From the NCBI RefSeq assembly GCF_041320275.1, contig NZ_CP162023.1:2914001-2978000 (forward strand): DNA of 64,000 bases, written 5' to 3'. How positions within the stretch are numbered: position 1 is the stretch's first letter; every line of letters begins with the position of its first letter. Shown here piece by piece: positions 18,448 to 26,654 of this stretch. The notes beneath the pieces are model-generated. The model saw only the letters and a list, made by a program, of their open reading frames with translations, had not been told where the DNA came from and did not search any database. The position numbers were made by a program, and so were the translations under genes. Source of the stretch: Mumia sp. Pv4-285 (GTDB lineage Bacteria > Actinomycetota > Actinomycetes > Propionibacteriales > Nocardioidaceae).

Positions 18448-19296
18448 ATGACTACCGTTCCTCCCACCACCGCCGCACCGTCGCCGCTGCTCGACGCCGT
18501 GCGCGCCGGCGTCCGCGTCGTGGACCTCGGCCGCCCGCTCACGGTCGGCATGCCGCAGTCCCCGAACCACCCCGCGTACTGGCACTCGCTCCCCCGCCGC
18601 CACGGCGACACGGTGCGCGTCGACGGCGGGTCCGCCGCGAACGACATGATCACGATGGGCACCCACGTCGGGACCCACATCGACGCGCTGGCGCACGTCT
18701 CCCACGACGGCAAGCTGTACGGCGGCCTCGACGTCGCCGACGCGCTCGAGGGCGGCCGGTACGCCCGGCTCGGCGCGCACACGATCGCGCCGATGGTGCG
18801 CCCGGGCGTCCTCCTCGACGTCCCCTCCGCGCTGGGCGTGGGCCGGCTCGACCCGGGGTACGAGATCACGGTCGCCGACCTCGAGCTGACCGTGGCGCGA
18901 CAGGGCAGCAAGATCGGTGACGGTGACGTGGTCCTCGTCCGCAGCGGCTGGGGCCAGCACTTCGACGACGGCGCCAAGGAGCTGTACGTCGGCCACGACT
19001 CGGGCGTCCCCGGCATCGGAGCGGCCGGAGCCCAGTGGCTCGCCGACCGGGGCGTCCACGCGACCGGCGCGGACACCATCGCCTTCGAGTGCCTTCCCCC
19101 GGGCGCCGGTCATGCGACTCTGCCGGCACACCGCGTGCTGCTCGTCGAGAACGGCATCTACATCATCGAGGCGATGGACCTCGAGGAGCTGGCCGTCGCC
19201 GGCATCCACGCGTTCGTCTTCGTCCTCTCGCCGCTTCCCTTCTTCGGAGCCACCGGGTCTCCCGTGCGCCCGCTGGCGGTGGTCGCCGGTGAGTGA
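18448..19296 (+). CDS. Cyclase-family metal hydrolase (kynurenine formamidase/isatin hydrolase-like)
   Basis: This 282-residue protein carries the family metal motif MGTHVGTHIDALAHVS (H-x-G-T-H-x-D-x-x-x-H), with an SHDGKLYGG segment after it. The family includes arylformamidases and isatin hydrolase, which hydrolyse amide bonds including ring lactams. The stop overlaps the following PrpD gene. Its neighbours, a CoA transferase and a cyclic amidohydrolase, make a lactam- or imide-opening role attractive, but the substrate is not shown by sequence. A lactonase is the other option. Confidence 0.88.
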   Translation: MTTVPPTTAAPSPLLDAVRAGVRVVDLGRPLTVGMPQSPNHPAYWHSLPRRHGDTVRVDGGSAANDMITMGTHVGTHIDALAHVSHDGKLYGGLDVADALEGGRYARLGAHTIAPMVRPGVLLDVPSALGVGRLDPGYEITVADLELTVARQGSKIGDGDVVLVRSGWGQHFDDGAKELYVGHDSGVPGIGAAGAQWLADRGVHATGADTIAFECLPPGAGHATLPAHRVLLVENGIYIIEAMDLEELAVAGIHAFVFVLSPLPFFGATGSPVRPLAVVAGE

Positions 19297-20749
19297 CGCA
19301 CCCGCGCCGGACACCCTCGGCGCCCAGCTCGCGCGGTTCGCGGTCGACGTGGCGCGCGACGGCGTACCGGACGACGTCGCCGCCAGCACCCGTCAGCGGG
19401 TCCTCGACGTCCTGGGCCTGTGCGTCGCCTCCCACCGCCTGGAGACCAGCGCCGCGATCATCGACCACGTCCTCGACCAGGGCGGGCACGAGCAGGCCAC
19501 CATCGTCGGGGTGCCGCAGCGCGTCACCGCGGCACAGGCCGCCCTCGTCAACGGCGTCCTGGCGCACTCCCTCGACTACGACGACACGCACCTGCCCTCC
19601 GTCCTGCACCCCAGCGCCAGCGTGGTGCCGGCCGCTCTCGCCGCGGCCGAGCACGCCGGTGCCGACGGCGCGCTCACCGTGCGCGCGATCGCGGTCGGCC
19701 TCGAGGTCGCCGTACGCCTGGGCATGGCCGGCTACGACCAGGAGCTCGGCAACTCGGTGTTCTTCGAGCACGGGCAGCACGCCACGTCGATCACCGGTGC
19801 CATGGGCAGTGCGGTCGCGGCGTCGATCATCTACGGCGCAGACGAGAAAGGCGTCCTGGACGCTCTCGGCCTGACCGCGTCGATGGCCTCCGGCATCATC
19901 GAGGCGAACCGGACCGGCGGCACGGTCAAGCGCCTGCACTGCGGGCTCGCCGCCCAGGCGGGAGTCACCGCCGCGCAGCTCGCACGCCGAGGCTTCACCG
20001 GCCCCCCGACCGTGCTCGAGGGCCGGTTCGGCTTCTTCGAGGCGTGGCTGCACGGACGGTTCTTCCCGGAGGCGGTCACCGACGGCCTCGGCAAGGAGTG
20101 GGCGGTCCCCGGGATCTTCTTCAAGCCGTACCCGGCGAACCACTTCACCCACACGTCGATCGACGCCGGGCTGGCTCTGCGCGCCCGCGGCATCAGGGCC
20201 GAGGACGTCGCGTCGATCACGATCGGAGCGCCCACCGCCGTCATCCGTACGATCGGTGCGCCGCTGGAGACGAAGCGCGCCCCGCAGACCGGCTACCAGG
20301 CCCAGTTCAGCGGACCGTACGCCGTCGTGGCCGGCCTGCTCGGGGGCGGCGGGCTCGGGGTCGGGCTCGACGACTTCACCGACGAGCTGGCTCAGGAGCC
20401 ACGCCGCCGCGCGTTGATGGCGATCGTCGACGTCGTCCCCGACGAGCGCTGCGACGCGATCTATCCACACCAGTTCCCGGCGGTCGTGACGCTCACGACG
20501 ACCTCCGGCGACGTCCTGGTGGAGGAGGTCTTCACCAACCGTGGCGGCCCGCAGCGTCCGCTGTCCGACGAGGAGCTCGCCTGCAAGTTCCGCGACAACG
20601 TCGCCGGGAGGATCTCACCCGACGTCGCCGACAGCGTCCGACGCGACGTCCTCGGCCTCGATGGCGCCACGGACGTCGCGACACTCATGGCGCGACTCAC
20701 CCACTTCCAGAGCACCCCCGCCACACCGACCGAGGAGGAGTCCGCATGA
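19289..20749 (+). CDS. MmgE/PrpD family protein (2 of 2)
   Basis: This 486-residue protein shows the same landmarks as the copy at 9864. It has ALVNGVLAHSLDYDDTHLPS, then a long middle domain with NRTGGTVKRLHCGLAAQAG and FFKPYPANHFTHTSIDA, and a C-terminal DEELACKFRDNVAG. Members dehydrate or isomerise methylcitrate, cis-aconitate and similar alkylated acids. The GTG start (19289) overlaps the cyclase gene by 8 bp and the stop overlaps the amidohydrolase ATG. The two PrpD copies differ clearly in sequence, so they probably act on different substrates or steps. Confidence 0.9.
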   Translation: MSDAPAPDTLGAQLARFAVDVARDGVPDDVAASTRQRVLDVLGLCVASHRLETSAAIIDHVLDQGGHEQATIVGVPQRVTAAQAALVNGVLAHSLDYDDTHLPSVLHPSASVVPAALAAAEHAGADGALTVRAIAVGLEVAVRLGMAGYDQELGNSVFFEHGQHATSITGAMGSAVAASIIYGADEKGVLDALGLTASMASGIIEANRTGGTVKRLHCGLAAQAGVTAAQLARRGFTGPPTVLEGRFGFFEAWLHGRFFPEAVTDGLGKEWAVPGIFFKPYPANHFTHTSIDAGLALRARGIRAEDVASITIGAPTAVIRTIGAPLETKRAPQTGYQAQFSGPYAVVAGLLGGGGLGVGLDDFTDELAQEPRRRALMAIVDVVPDERCDAIYPHQFPAVVTLTTTSGDVLVEEVFTNRGGPQRPLSDEELACKFRDNVAGRISPDVADSVRRDVLGLDGATDVATLMARLTHFQSTPATPTEEESA

Positions 20750-22212
20750 GCGACCTCGACCTGATCATCAAGAACGCCGACGTCATGGTGAGCGGCGCGA
20801 CGGATCCGCGTACGCTCGACATCGGGATCCGCGACGGCAAGATCGCCGTCCTCGCACCTGACCTCCCGGTCGAGCCCGGGGTCGACCTCGTCGACGCCGC
20901 GGGGCGTACGGCGTTCCCCGGCGTCGTCGACGCGCACCAGCACTGGGGCATCTACAACCCGCTCCCGGAGGACACCGCGACCGAGAGCCGGGCCTGCGCC
21001 CAGGGCGGCGTGACGACGGCGCTCAACTACATGCGTACGGGGCAGTACTACCTCAACAAGGGCGGCTCGTACGCCGACTTCTTCCCGGAGGTTCTCGCCG
21101 CCACCGAAGGCCGGTCGATCGTCGACTACGCGTTCCACCTCGCGCCCATGTCGAAGGGCCACATCGACGAGATCCCGGCTCTCGTCAAGGAGCACGGCGT
21201 CACGTCGTTCAAGATCTTCATGTTCTACGGGAGCCATGGCCTCCACGGGCGCTCCGAGGACCAGCGCGCGTTCCTCATGACGCCGGAGGGCGAGCGCTAC
21301 GACCTGGCGCACTTCGAGTTCGTGATGCGCGGCGTGCAGGCGGCCCGCGAGCAGTACCCCGACATGGCCGACCAGATCTCGCTGTCGCTGCACTGCGAGA
21401 CCGCCGAGATCATGAGTGCGTACACGAAGCTCGTCGAGGAGGACGGGTCGTTGTCGGGCCTTCCCGCCTACAGCGCGTCGCGCCCGCCGCACTCGGAGGG
21501 TCTGGCGGTCACCATCGCGTCGTACCTCGCGCACGAGACGGGCCTGCCGACGATCAACCTGCTGCACCTCACCTCGCGCAAGGCCGTCGACGCGGCGGTG
21601 CGGATGGCGGAGGCCTTCCCGCACGTCGACTTCCGCCGCGAGGTCACCGTCGGTCACCTGCTCGCGGACTGCGACACCGCCCACGGCATCGGCGGCAAGG
21701 TCAACCCGCCGCTGAGGCCCCGGGAGGACGTCGAGGCGCTGTGGGAGCACGTCCTCGCCGGAAACATCGACTGGGTGGTGAGCGACCACGCGTGCTGCCG
21801 CGACGAGCAGAAGTTCGGCGAGGACCGCGACGACGTGTTCCTGGCGAAGTCCGGTTTCGGCGGTGCGGAGTACCTCCTGGCCGGGATGATCACCGAGGGC
21901 CGCAAGCGCGGGCTCGGCCTCGACCGCATCGCGCGCCTGACGGCCACGAACCCCGCTGAGCGTTACGGCCTCGGAGCGACCAAGGGTGCGATCCGGGTCG
22001 GCGCCGACGCCGACATCGCACTGGTCGACATGGGTCACACGTGGACGGTGCGGGCCGAGGACTCCGAGTCGACCCAGGAGTACACGCCCTTCGAGGGTGC
22101 CGAGCTCACCGCGAAGGTGACCGACACGTTCGTCCGCGGACGCCAGGTCCTCACCGACGGCGTGATCACCGCGACGAGCGGCGGGCGCTACCTCGCACGG
22201 CCGAGCGCCTGA
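20746..22212 (+). CDS. Cyclic amidohydrolase (dihydropyrimidinase/hydantoinase family)
   Basis: This 488-residue TIM-barrel amidohydrolase has a metal centre like that of dihydropyrimidinases. The first ligands lie in VDAHQHWG, the likely carboxylated lysine in TSFKIFMFYGSHG, then histidines in SLHCETAE and LLHLTS, and the catalytic aspartate in VSDHACC. Such enzymes open cyclic amides and imides (hydantoins, dihydrouracil, maleimide, succinimide). GAGGAGG precedes ATG 20746. It is last in its operon and converges on the IclR gene with an 11-bp gap. In this context a substituted maleimide or lactam is my preferred substrate; allantoin- or hydantoin-type compounds are the alternative. Confidence 0.9.
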   Translation: MSDLDLIIKNADVMVSGATDPRTLDIGIRDGKIAVLAPDLPVEPGVDLVDAAGRTAFPGVVDAHQHWGIYNPLPEDTATESRACAQGGVTTALNYMRTGQYYLNKGGSYADFFPEVLAATEGRSIVDYAFHLAPMSKGHIDEIPALVKEHGVTSFKIFMFYGSHGLHGRSEDQRAFLMTPEGERYDLAHFEFVMRGVQAAREQYPDMADQISLSLHCETAEIMSAYTKLVEEDGSLSGLPAYSASRPPHSEGLAVTIASYLAHETGLPTINLLHLTSRKAVDAAVRMAEAFPHVDFRREVTVGHLLADCDTAHGIGGKVNPPLRPREDVEALWEHVLAGNIDWVVSDHACCRDEQKFGEDRDDVFLAKSGFGGAEYLLAGMITEGRKRGLGLDRIARLTATNPAERYGLGATKGAIRVGADADIALVDMGHTWTVRAEDSESTQEYTPFEGAELTAKVTDTFVRGRQVLTDGVITATSGGRYLARPSA

Positions 22213-22223
22213 TCGTGCCTCGG

Positions 22224-23030
22224 TCAGCCGGCCCAGCCGAAGCGGCGGGAGAGGACGCCCGCCGTCTCGAGCAGCGCCTCGCGGCACGCGTCGACCTCGC
22301 GCTCGAAGCGCTCGGCAGGACCGCACACGCTGAGAACGGCGACCGGGCGTCCGTCGCTGCCCCGCACAGGGGCGGCGACGGACGCCGCTCCGTCCATCCG
22401 CTCGCCGTGCGAGTGTGCCCAACCCTGGCGACGAACCTCGGCGAGGTCTGCGCGGAGGGCCTCGGCGTCGACGACCGTGCTGGCCGTGACGGCGTCGAGC
22501 GGCGTCTCCTCGAGGTAGGCGTTGACCTCCTCGTCGGGCAGGAATGCCAGGAAGGCCCGCGACGAGGCGCCCGCGTGCAGGGGGTAGGGCTCGCCGATGG
22601 TGACCGACATGATGACCTCGCGGTCGGGCGTGACCTGGTCGACGTAGATCCGGCTGTGGTCGCCGAGGAGCACCGACAGCGTCGCGGTCTCGTCGGTGCG
22701 CTCGGACAGGTCCTCGAGGAAGGGTCGGCCGACGCGGCGGACGTCGATGCGGTCGAGGTACGTGAGGCCGAGCCGCATGGCGGCGACGCCGAGCGAGTAG
22801 CGCCGCGAGCGCTCGTCGAGGTCGACCAGCCCGCGGCTGCGCAGCGACGCGAGGACGCGGTGGACGGCGGCCTTGGACAGGTCGAGGGCGTCGGCGATCT
22901 CCGTGACCCCGAGGTCCGGACCAGGACGGTCGGCGAAGAGCAGCAGGATGTCCGCCGCGCGCTCGACCGTCGCGATCGTGGCGCTGCTGCTCGTGGCGCC
23001 GTTGTCCGACGTCTTGGTCCTCGGCGGCAT
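22224..23030 (-). CDS. IclR family transcriptional regulator
   Basis: This 268-residue protein has an N-terminal winged helix (about residues 20-95: VERAADILLLF...VTEIADALDLSKAAVHRVLASLRSRGLV) and a C-terminal IclR effector domain (YVDQVTPDREVIM...). It is divergent from an acyl-CoA ligase. A perfect palindrome CGGAACA-C-TGTTCCG (23196-23210) lies between the two starts and is the likely operator. Similar sequences occur at 17064, 17163, 39941 and 39961. It may sense an aromatic or dicarboxylate intermediate, as family members do. The N-terminal SSSATI stretch is not conserved in the family. Confidence 0.93.
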   Translation of the reverse strand: MPPRTKTSDNGATSSSATIATVERAADILLLFADRPGPDLGVTEIADALDLSKAAVHRVLASLRSRGLVDLDERSRRYSLGVAAMRLGLTYLDRIDVRRVGRPFLEDLSERTDETATLSVLLGDHSRIYVDQVTPDREVIMSVTIGEPYPLHAGASSRAFLAFLPDEEVNAYLEETPLDAVTASTVVDAEALRADLAEVRRQGWAHSHGERMDGAASVAAPVRGSDGRPVAVLSVCGPAERFEREVDACREALLETAGVLSRRFGWAG

Positions 23031-23195
23031 CAGGCGGCTCCTTGTGCATCGAACGGGTCGGGAGGCCCCGACCCGGGCGGATCTGTTCTCTCACGAAGTC
23101 TGCAGCAGTTGCAAGGCGCATGCGGCTTGACCTGCCGGGACGACGTCGAGCTCGCTCGCACCACATCAGTTTCGTGGACGCGAGCCTACCTATCG

Positions 23196-23210
23196 CGGAA
23201 CACTGTTCCG
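23196..23210. promoter_or_regulatory. Palindromic IclR-type operator (site C)
   Basis: CGGAACACTGTTCCG is a perfect 7-1-7 inverted repeat between the IclR gene and the ligase. GCGGAACACTGT (23195-23206) recurs exactly at 39961-39972. Position and symmetry make it the best operator candidate for autoregulation of the IclR gene and control of the ligase. Confidence 0.65.
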
Positions 23211-23254
23211 AAACGGCCCTCCTTCAAAAACTGCCCACGTACGAGGTGCTCACC

Positions 23255-24805
23255 GTGACACTGACAGCTTTCGGCGCTTCCCTGAACATCGCCAACGGCG
23301 TCCGCGAGTTCGCTCGCGCCACCCCCGACGCGACCGCCGTCCTCGACGGCAACCGCTCCCTGACCTACCGCGACCTCGGCGAGCGTGCCGCCCGCTGGGC
23401 GAACGCGCTCATCGATCTCGAGCTCGGCGATGCCGTGCACGTCGCCGTCTGCGTCGGAAACCGACTCGAGCACCCCGAGATCGCCTGCGGCATCGCGATG
23501 GCAGCGATGACGATGATCCCCGTGAACCCTCGCTACACCCCGGGCGAGGCGCGGTTCATCCTCGAGCACGCCGAGGCGCGCGCGGTCGTCGTGGACGGCG
23601 CACTGATCGACCTCGTGAGCGAGGCCGCCGCCGACCTCGGCATCGCGGTCGTCGCCATCGACGGAGCGGACGGAGCGATCGACGCAGTGCCCGTTCTCGA
23701 CTACGAGGGTGCACTCGCCGCCGCGTCGCCGGTGGCACCGGAGCGGACCGTCGACGAGTCGGACCCGTTCTGCATCGCCTACACGTCTGGGACGACCGGT
23801 CAGCCGAAGGGCGTGATGATCAGTCACCGGTCCCGGACGCTGACCTTCTACCAGTCGGCAGCCGAGTGGGGCCTGGGCCACGGCCGCGTCTCGCTCGCCG
23901 TCGCTCCGATGTACCACGGGGCGGGCTTCGCCTTCGGCTACGCGCCGGTCTTCACCGGCGGCACGGTCGTCATGCTCCCGAAGTGGTCCCCCGAGGAGAT
24001 GCTGGACCTCGTGGAGCGCCACAGCGTCCAGTCGGTGTTCCTGGTGCCGGCGCACGCCCAGATGCTGCGCGCGCTGGGCGCCGACGCGATCGCGGCCCGC
24101 GACCTGAGCACCCTCGACACCCTCTACTTCAACGCTGCGGCGCTGCCCTGGGAGCTCAAGCAGTGGGTGATGGAGACCTTCCCCGGGGTCGCCGTGCACG
24201 AGCTGTACGGCTCCACGGAGAGCGGGATCATCACGAACCTCCGACCGGTCGACATGGCTCGCAAGCCCGGCTCGGTCGGCCAGCCGTGGTACATGACGGA
24301 GATCCGCGTCGTCGCCGCCGACGGCACGGTCGTCGGGAACGGCGGGACCGGCGAGCTGTTCAGCCGGTCGCCGTACCTCATGCGCGGCTACTTCAAGAAC
24401 CCGGAGGCCACGGCCTCCTGCACCACCGAGGACGGGTTCGTCACCTGCGGCGACCTCGTGCGCCTCGACGACGAGGGCTACGTGCACATCGTCGGGCGCG
24501 TGAGCGACATGATCGTCTCCGGCGGCATCAACGTGTACCCGCGCGAGATCGAGGACGTCCTCGTCACGCATCCCGACGTCGTCGATGCCTGCGTCCTCGG
24601 AGCGACGTCGGAGCAGTGGGGCGAGGAGGTCGCGGCCGTCCTGGTGCTGCGTGCGGGCGTCGAGCTCGACGTCGCCTCCCTCGAGGCGTACTGCCGTACC
24701 AGGCTGGCCGGGTTCAAGGTGCCGCGACGCTGGTCGGCGATCGAGGTGCTCCCCCGCAACGCCGCCGGGAAGGTCGTCAAGCGGGACGTGCCAGTACCTG
24801 CATGA
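23255..24805 (+). CDS. Acyl-CoA ligase (class I adenylate-forming)
   Basis: This 516-residue enzyme has the AMP-binding P-loop YTSGTTGQPKG at about residues 176-186, ELYGSTESG, the YVHIVGRVSDMIVSGGINVYP hinge region and a C-terminal NAAGKVVKRD lysine motif. It makes acyl-CoA from a carboxylic acid, ATP and CoA. I chose GTG 23255 because GAGG lies at 23243-23246; the open frame extends 5' across the IclR operator but has no family similarity there. Its 3' end overlaps the convergent hydrolase gene by 29 bp. IclR control and the presence of CoA-dependent enzymes place it in the same catabolic network. Confidence 0.92.
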   Translation: MTLTAFGASLNIANGVREFARATPDATAVLDGNRSLTYRDLGERAARWANALIDLELGDAVHVAVCVGNRLEHPEIACGIAMAAMTMIPVNPRYTPGEARFILEHAEARAVVVDGALIDLVSEAAADLGIAVVAIDGADGAIDAVPVLDYEGALAAASPVAPERTVDESDPFCIAYTSGTTGQPKGVMISHRSRTLTFYQSAAEWGLGHGRVSLAVAPMYHGAGFAFGYAPVFTGGTVVMLPKWSPEEMLDLVERHSVQSVFLVPAHAQMLRALGADAIAARDLSTLDTLYFNAAALPWELKQWVMETFPGVAVHELYGSTESGIITNLRPVDMARKPGSVGQPWYMTEIRVVAADGTVVGNGGTGELFSRSPYLMRGYFKNPEATASCTTEDGFVTCGDLVRLDDEGYVHIVGRVSDMIVSGGINVYPREIEDVLVTHPDVVDACVLGATSEQWGEEVAAVLVLRAGVELDVASLEAYCRTRLAGFKVPRRWSAIEVLPRNAAGKVVKRDVPVPA

Positions 24806-25466
24806 GCGAGCGCGCGACGAGCGCGGGAGCCGTGAGCGGGGCGTCGTGACCGGCGTCGATCAGCGCGTACGGCGTCCCGCGCTCGTCGAGGCGTGAGCGG
24901 GTCGTCTCGGACGGGTAGCCGGCAGGCGTGCCACTGCAGAAGACGTACGCCACCGGGACGTCGGAGGCCGGACCCGGCCGCGGGTCCAACGACGGCGCGA
25001 ACGGGGTCGGGGTCAGGCGGGTCGCGATCCAGGCGGCCGTCTCGGCATCGAGGTCGCCGTCGGCGGCCGGCGGCCGGGCCGGAATCAGCGTGTCTCGCGG
25101 CGGCAGGCCCGTCGCGCCGGGCGTCAGGTCGACCGCCCGCTCCCCCACGTCGGGGACGGCGCCGTCGACGAAGACCAGGTGCCTGAGCCGGTCCGGAACC
25201 GCGTCGGCGACCGCCCGGGCGACGACGGCGCCCTGGCTGTGGCCGACGAGCACCACGTCGTCGAGGTCCTCGACCTCCAGCAGTCCGACGATCTCGTCGA
25301 CCCACGACGACAACCCCTGCACGCTCGCGACCCCTGACGCGCGCTCACCCGCGCCGGAGAGGCTCGGCGCGTAGACGTCGTGGCCGGCCGCGACGAGAAG
25401 CGGCCGCACCCGGCGCCACGACCACCCTCCGCGGAATGCTCCGTGGACGAGCACGAACGTGGTCAC
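24777..25466 (-). CDS. Alpha/beta hydrolase
   Basis: This 229-residue hydrolase has an oxyanion-hole segment FVLVHGAFRGGWSW, the nucleophile elbow VGHSQGAVVA and a terminal DAGHDAPLTAP with the likely catalytic histidine. It resembles small salicylate-esterase/hydroxynitrile-lyase-type actinobacterial hydrolases. The GTG start at 25466 overlaps the stop codon of the upstream small gene (GTGA). Sequence before that start has no family similarity. It may hydrolyse an ester or a C-C bond of a pathway intermediate. Its 3' end overlaps the acyl-CoA ligase on the other strand. Confidence 0.88.
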   Translation of the reverse strand: MTTFVLVHGAFRGGWSWRRVRPLLVAAGHDVYAPSLSGAGERASGVASVQGLSSWVDEIVGLLEVEDLDDVVLVGHSQGAVVARAVADAVPDRLRHLVFVDGAVPDVGERAVDLTPGATGLPPRDTLIPARPPAADGDLDAETAAWIATRLTPTPFAPSLDPRPGPASDVPVAYVFCSGTPAGYPSETTRSRLDERGTPYALIDAGHDAPLTAPALVARSLMQVLARPA

Positions 25467-25780
25467 CGGGGGTCCGGCTCGTCGATGACGACCTCCATGA
25501 ACTCCCGCGGATAGGAGTCGTACGGCTGCAGGTGCTCGTACATCGCCACGAGGTGGTCCCCGTAGTCGGGCGCCTGCGTACAGGCGTCGTAGTCCTCCAC
25601 GCTGTCGAAGAAGCGGAGGTGCGTGAAGTGGGTCCTGTCCTCGACGCCACGGATCAGTCGCCGTCCGCGGAACCCGGAGTGGTCGCGGAAGAGGACTCCG
25701 AACTTCTCCGAGAGCGCGATGTAGGCATCGGCGTGCTCCTCTCCCGGCTTGGTCCATGCCTGGCTCACGACGACGATCAT
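25463..25780 (-). CDS. Small ferredoxin-fold protein (ABM-like)
   Basis: This 105-residue protein has the pattern of dimeric ferredoxin-like proteins: an N-terminal strand MIVVVSQAW, a helix EHADAYIALSEKFG, FRGRRLIRG, and THFTHLRFFDSVEDYDAC. The antibiotic-biosynthesis-monooxygenase and EthD-like superfamily has this look and includes heme-degrading IsdG enzymes, but I cannot assign a subfamily. ATG 25780 has GGAGG 6 nt upstream. It is divergent from the RCCR-like gene at 25833, with a shared AT-rich site between them, and is coupled to a hydrolase. If the tetrapyrrole idea holds, it deserves testing as a pigment-binding or oxygenating protein. Confidence 0.72.
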   Translation of the reverse strand: MIVVVSQAWTKPGEEHADAYIALSEKFGVLFRDHSGFRGRRLIRGVEDRTHFTHLRFFDSVEDYDACTQAPDYGDHLVAMYEHLQPYDSYPREFMEVVIDEPDPR

Positions 25781-25797
25781 GCAATCCTCCAGAGGTC

Positions 25798-25826
25798 TCG
25801 ACTCATAGATCATATATCTTTACACT
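25798..25826 (+). promoter_or_regulatory. Promoter with AT-rich operator; probable leaderless start
   Basis: TCGACT (25798-25803) and TACACT (25821-25826) form a 17-bp-spaced promoter whose start point would fall at or next to ATG 25833, giving a leaderless mRNA. ATAGATCATATAT (25805-25817) fills the spacer and recurs, inverted, at 47235-47247 before a homologous gene. A repressor bound there would block the promoter. Confidence 0.5.
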
Positions 25827-25832
25827 TCTGTC

Positions 25833-26654
25833 ATGACAAGCAGCAGCTCGCAGACCAAGACCATCCCTGAGTTCCTGGCCGAAGCCCCCGACGTCGACGT
25901 TCGCGAGCTCTGGCAGGCGTTCTGGGACATCCTCACCGCCGCCAAGGAGCGCATCACGGAGGTGCTCGACGTCGTGCCGCACGCCAGCAGTGCGGACCTT
26001 GAGGCGTGGAGCACCCCGGACGGCTCGTACGAGGGCTCCCTCAACACCTACGCCGGCGACCCCGACAACGGCGCCGAGTGGCTCGTCCACTCGTGGATCG
26101 GCAACCGCAGCGCCTCGATCCTCGACATGAACCTCCAGGTGTGGCTCGGCCCGCACATCGACGTACCGCACCTCGTGATCGTGTTCGGCACCATCCCCAA
26201 CATCTTCCACTTCAGCGATCTCGTGGCGCGCCGCGACATCACGACCGACATCGCGTACCTCGACAAGTACTACGAGCCCGAGAACTCCTCCTGGCTCTCG
26301 CTGCGCAGCGACGACCGCTTCACCTGGTCCGTCAGCCACGGCACCTACATGCGCGCCTTCCTCTCGCCGGTGGGCAACTCCTACGTCGCCGCCAGCTCCG
26401 ACGCCGACATCGTGGACACCCTCCGCAAGGCCGTGGAGGAGCGCGTGGAGACGTGGCTCTCGTGGGTCCAGAACGCAACCCCCGTGCCGCCGGAGGAGCG
26501 CGCCGAGCTCCGCAAGCGCGACCACCTCCTGCGCACGTACGGCTACACCCTCGACCCCATGAACGAGCTGTCGAAGAAGTTCCTCGGCGCCGAGCGGGTC
26601 GAGGACCTCGTCGCGGTCCGCGCCGGACTGGGGCAGATGCGCGGTGACGCATGA
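25833..26654 (+). CDS. RCCR/bilin-reductase-like protein (1 of 3)
   Basis: This 273-residue protein is clearly related to the protein at 46356-47183. Shared blocks are VHSWIGN (85-91), LQVWLGPHIDVPHL (101-114), DKYYEPENSSW (144-154) and SHGTYMRAFLSP (168-179). The order, and a later ERAELRKRDHLLR, resemble plant red chlorophyll catabolite reductase as I remember it. That protein belongs to the ferredoxin-dependent bilin reductase superfamily, which reduces open-chain tetrapyrroles. There is no ribosome site, so it is likely translated leaderless. It overlaps the NAD-binding gene downstream. The family call is tentative; without it this would be a conserved hypothetical protein. Confidence 0.6.
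   Translation: MTSSSSQTKTIPEFLAEAPDVDVRELWQAFWDILTAAKERITEVLDVVPHASSADLEAWSTPDGSYEGSLNTYAGDPDNGAEWLVHSWIGNRSASILDMNLQVWLGPHIDVPHLVIVFGTIPNIFHFSDLVARRDITTDIAYLDKYYEPENSSWLSLRSDDRFTWSVSHGTYMRAFLSPVGNSYVAASSDADIVDTLRKAVEERVETWLSWVQNATPVPPEERAELRKRDHLLRTYGYTLDPMNELSKKFLGAERVEDLVAVRAGLGQMRGDA

Noticed and set aside
24777-24805. Frameshift or misassembly suspected at overlapping 3' ends of ligase and hydrolase
   Set aside because: Both proteins end with family-typical C-termini, so this is a normal convergent overlap of 29 bp.
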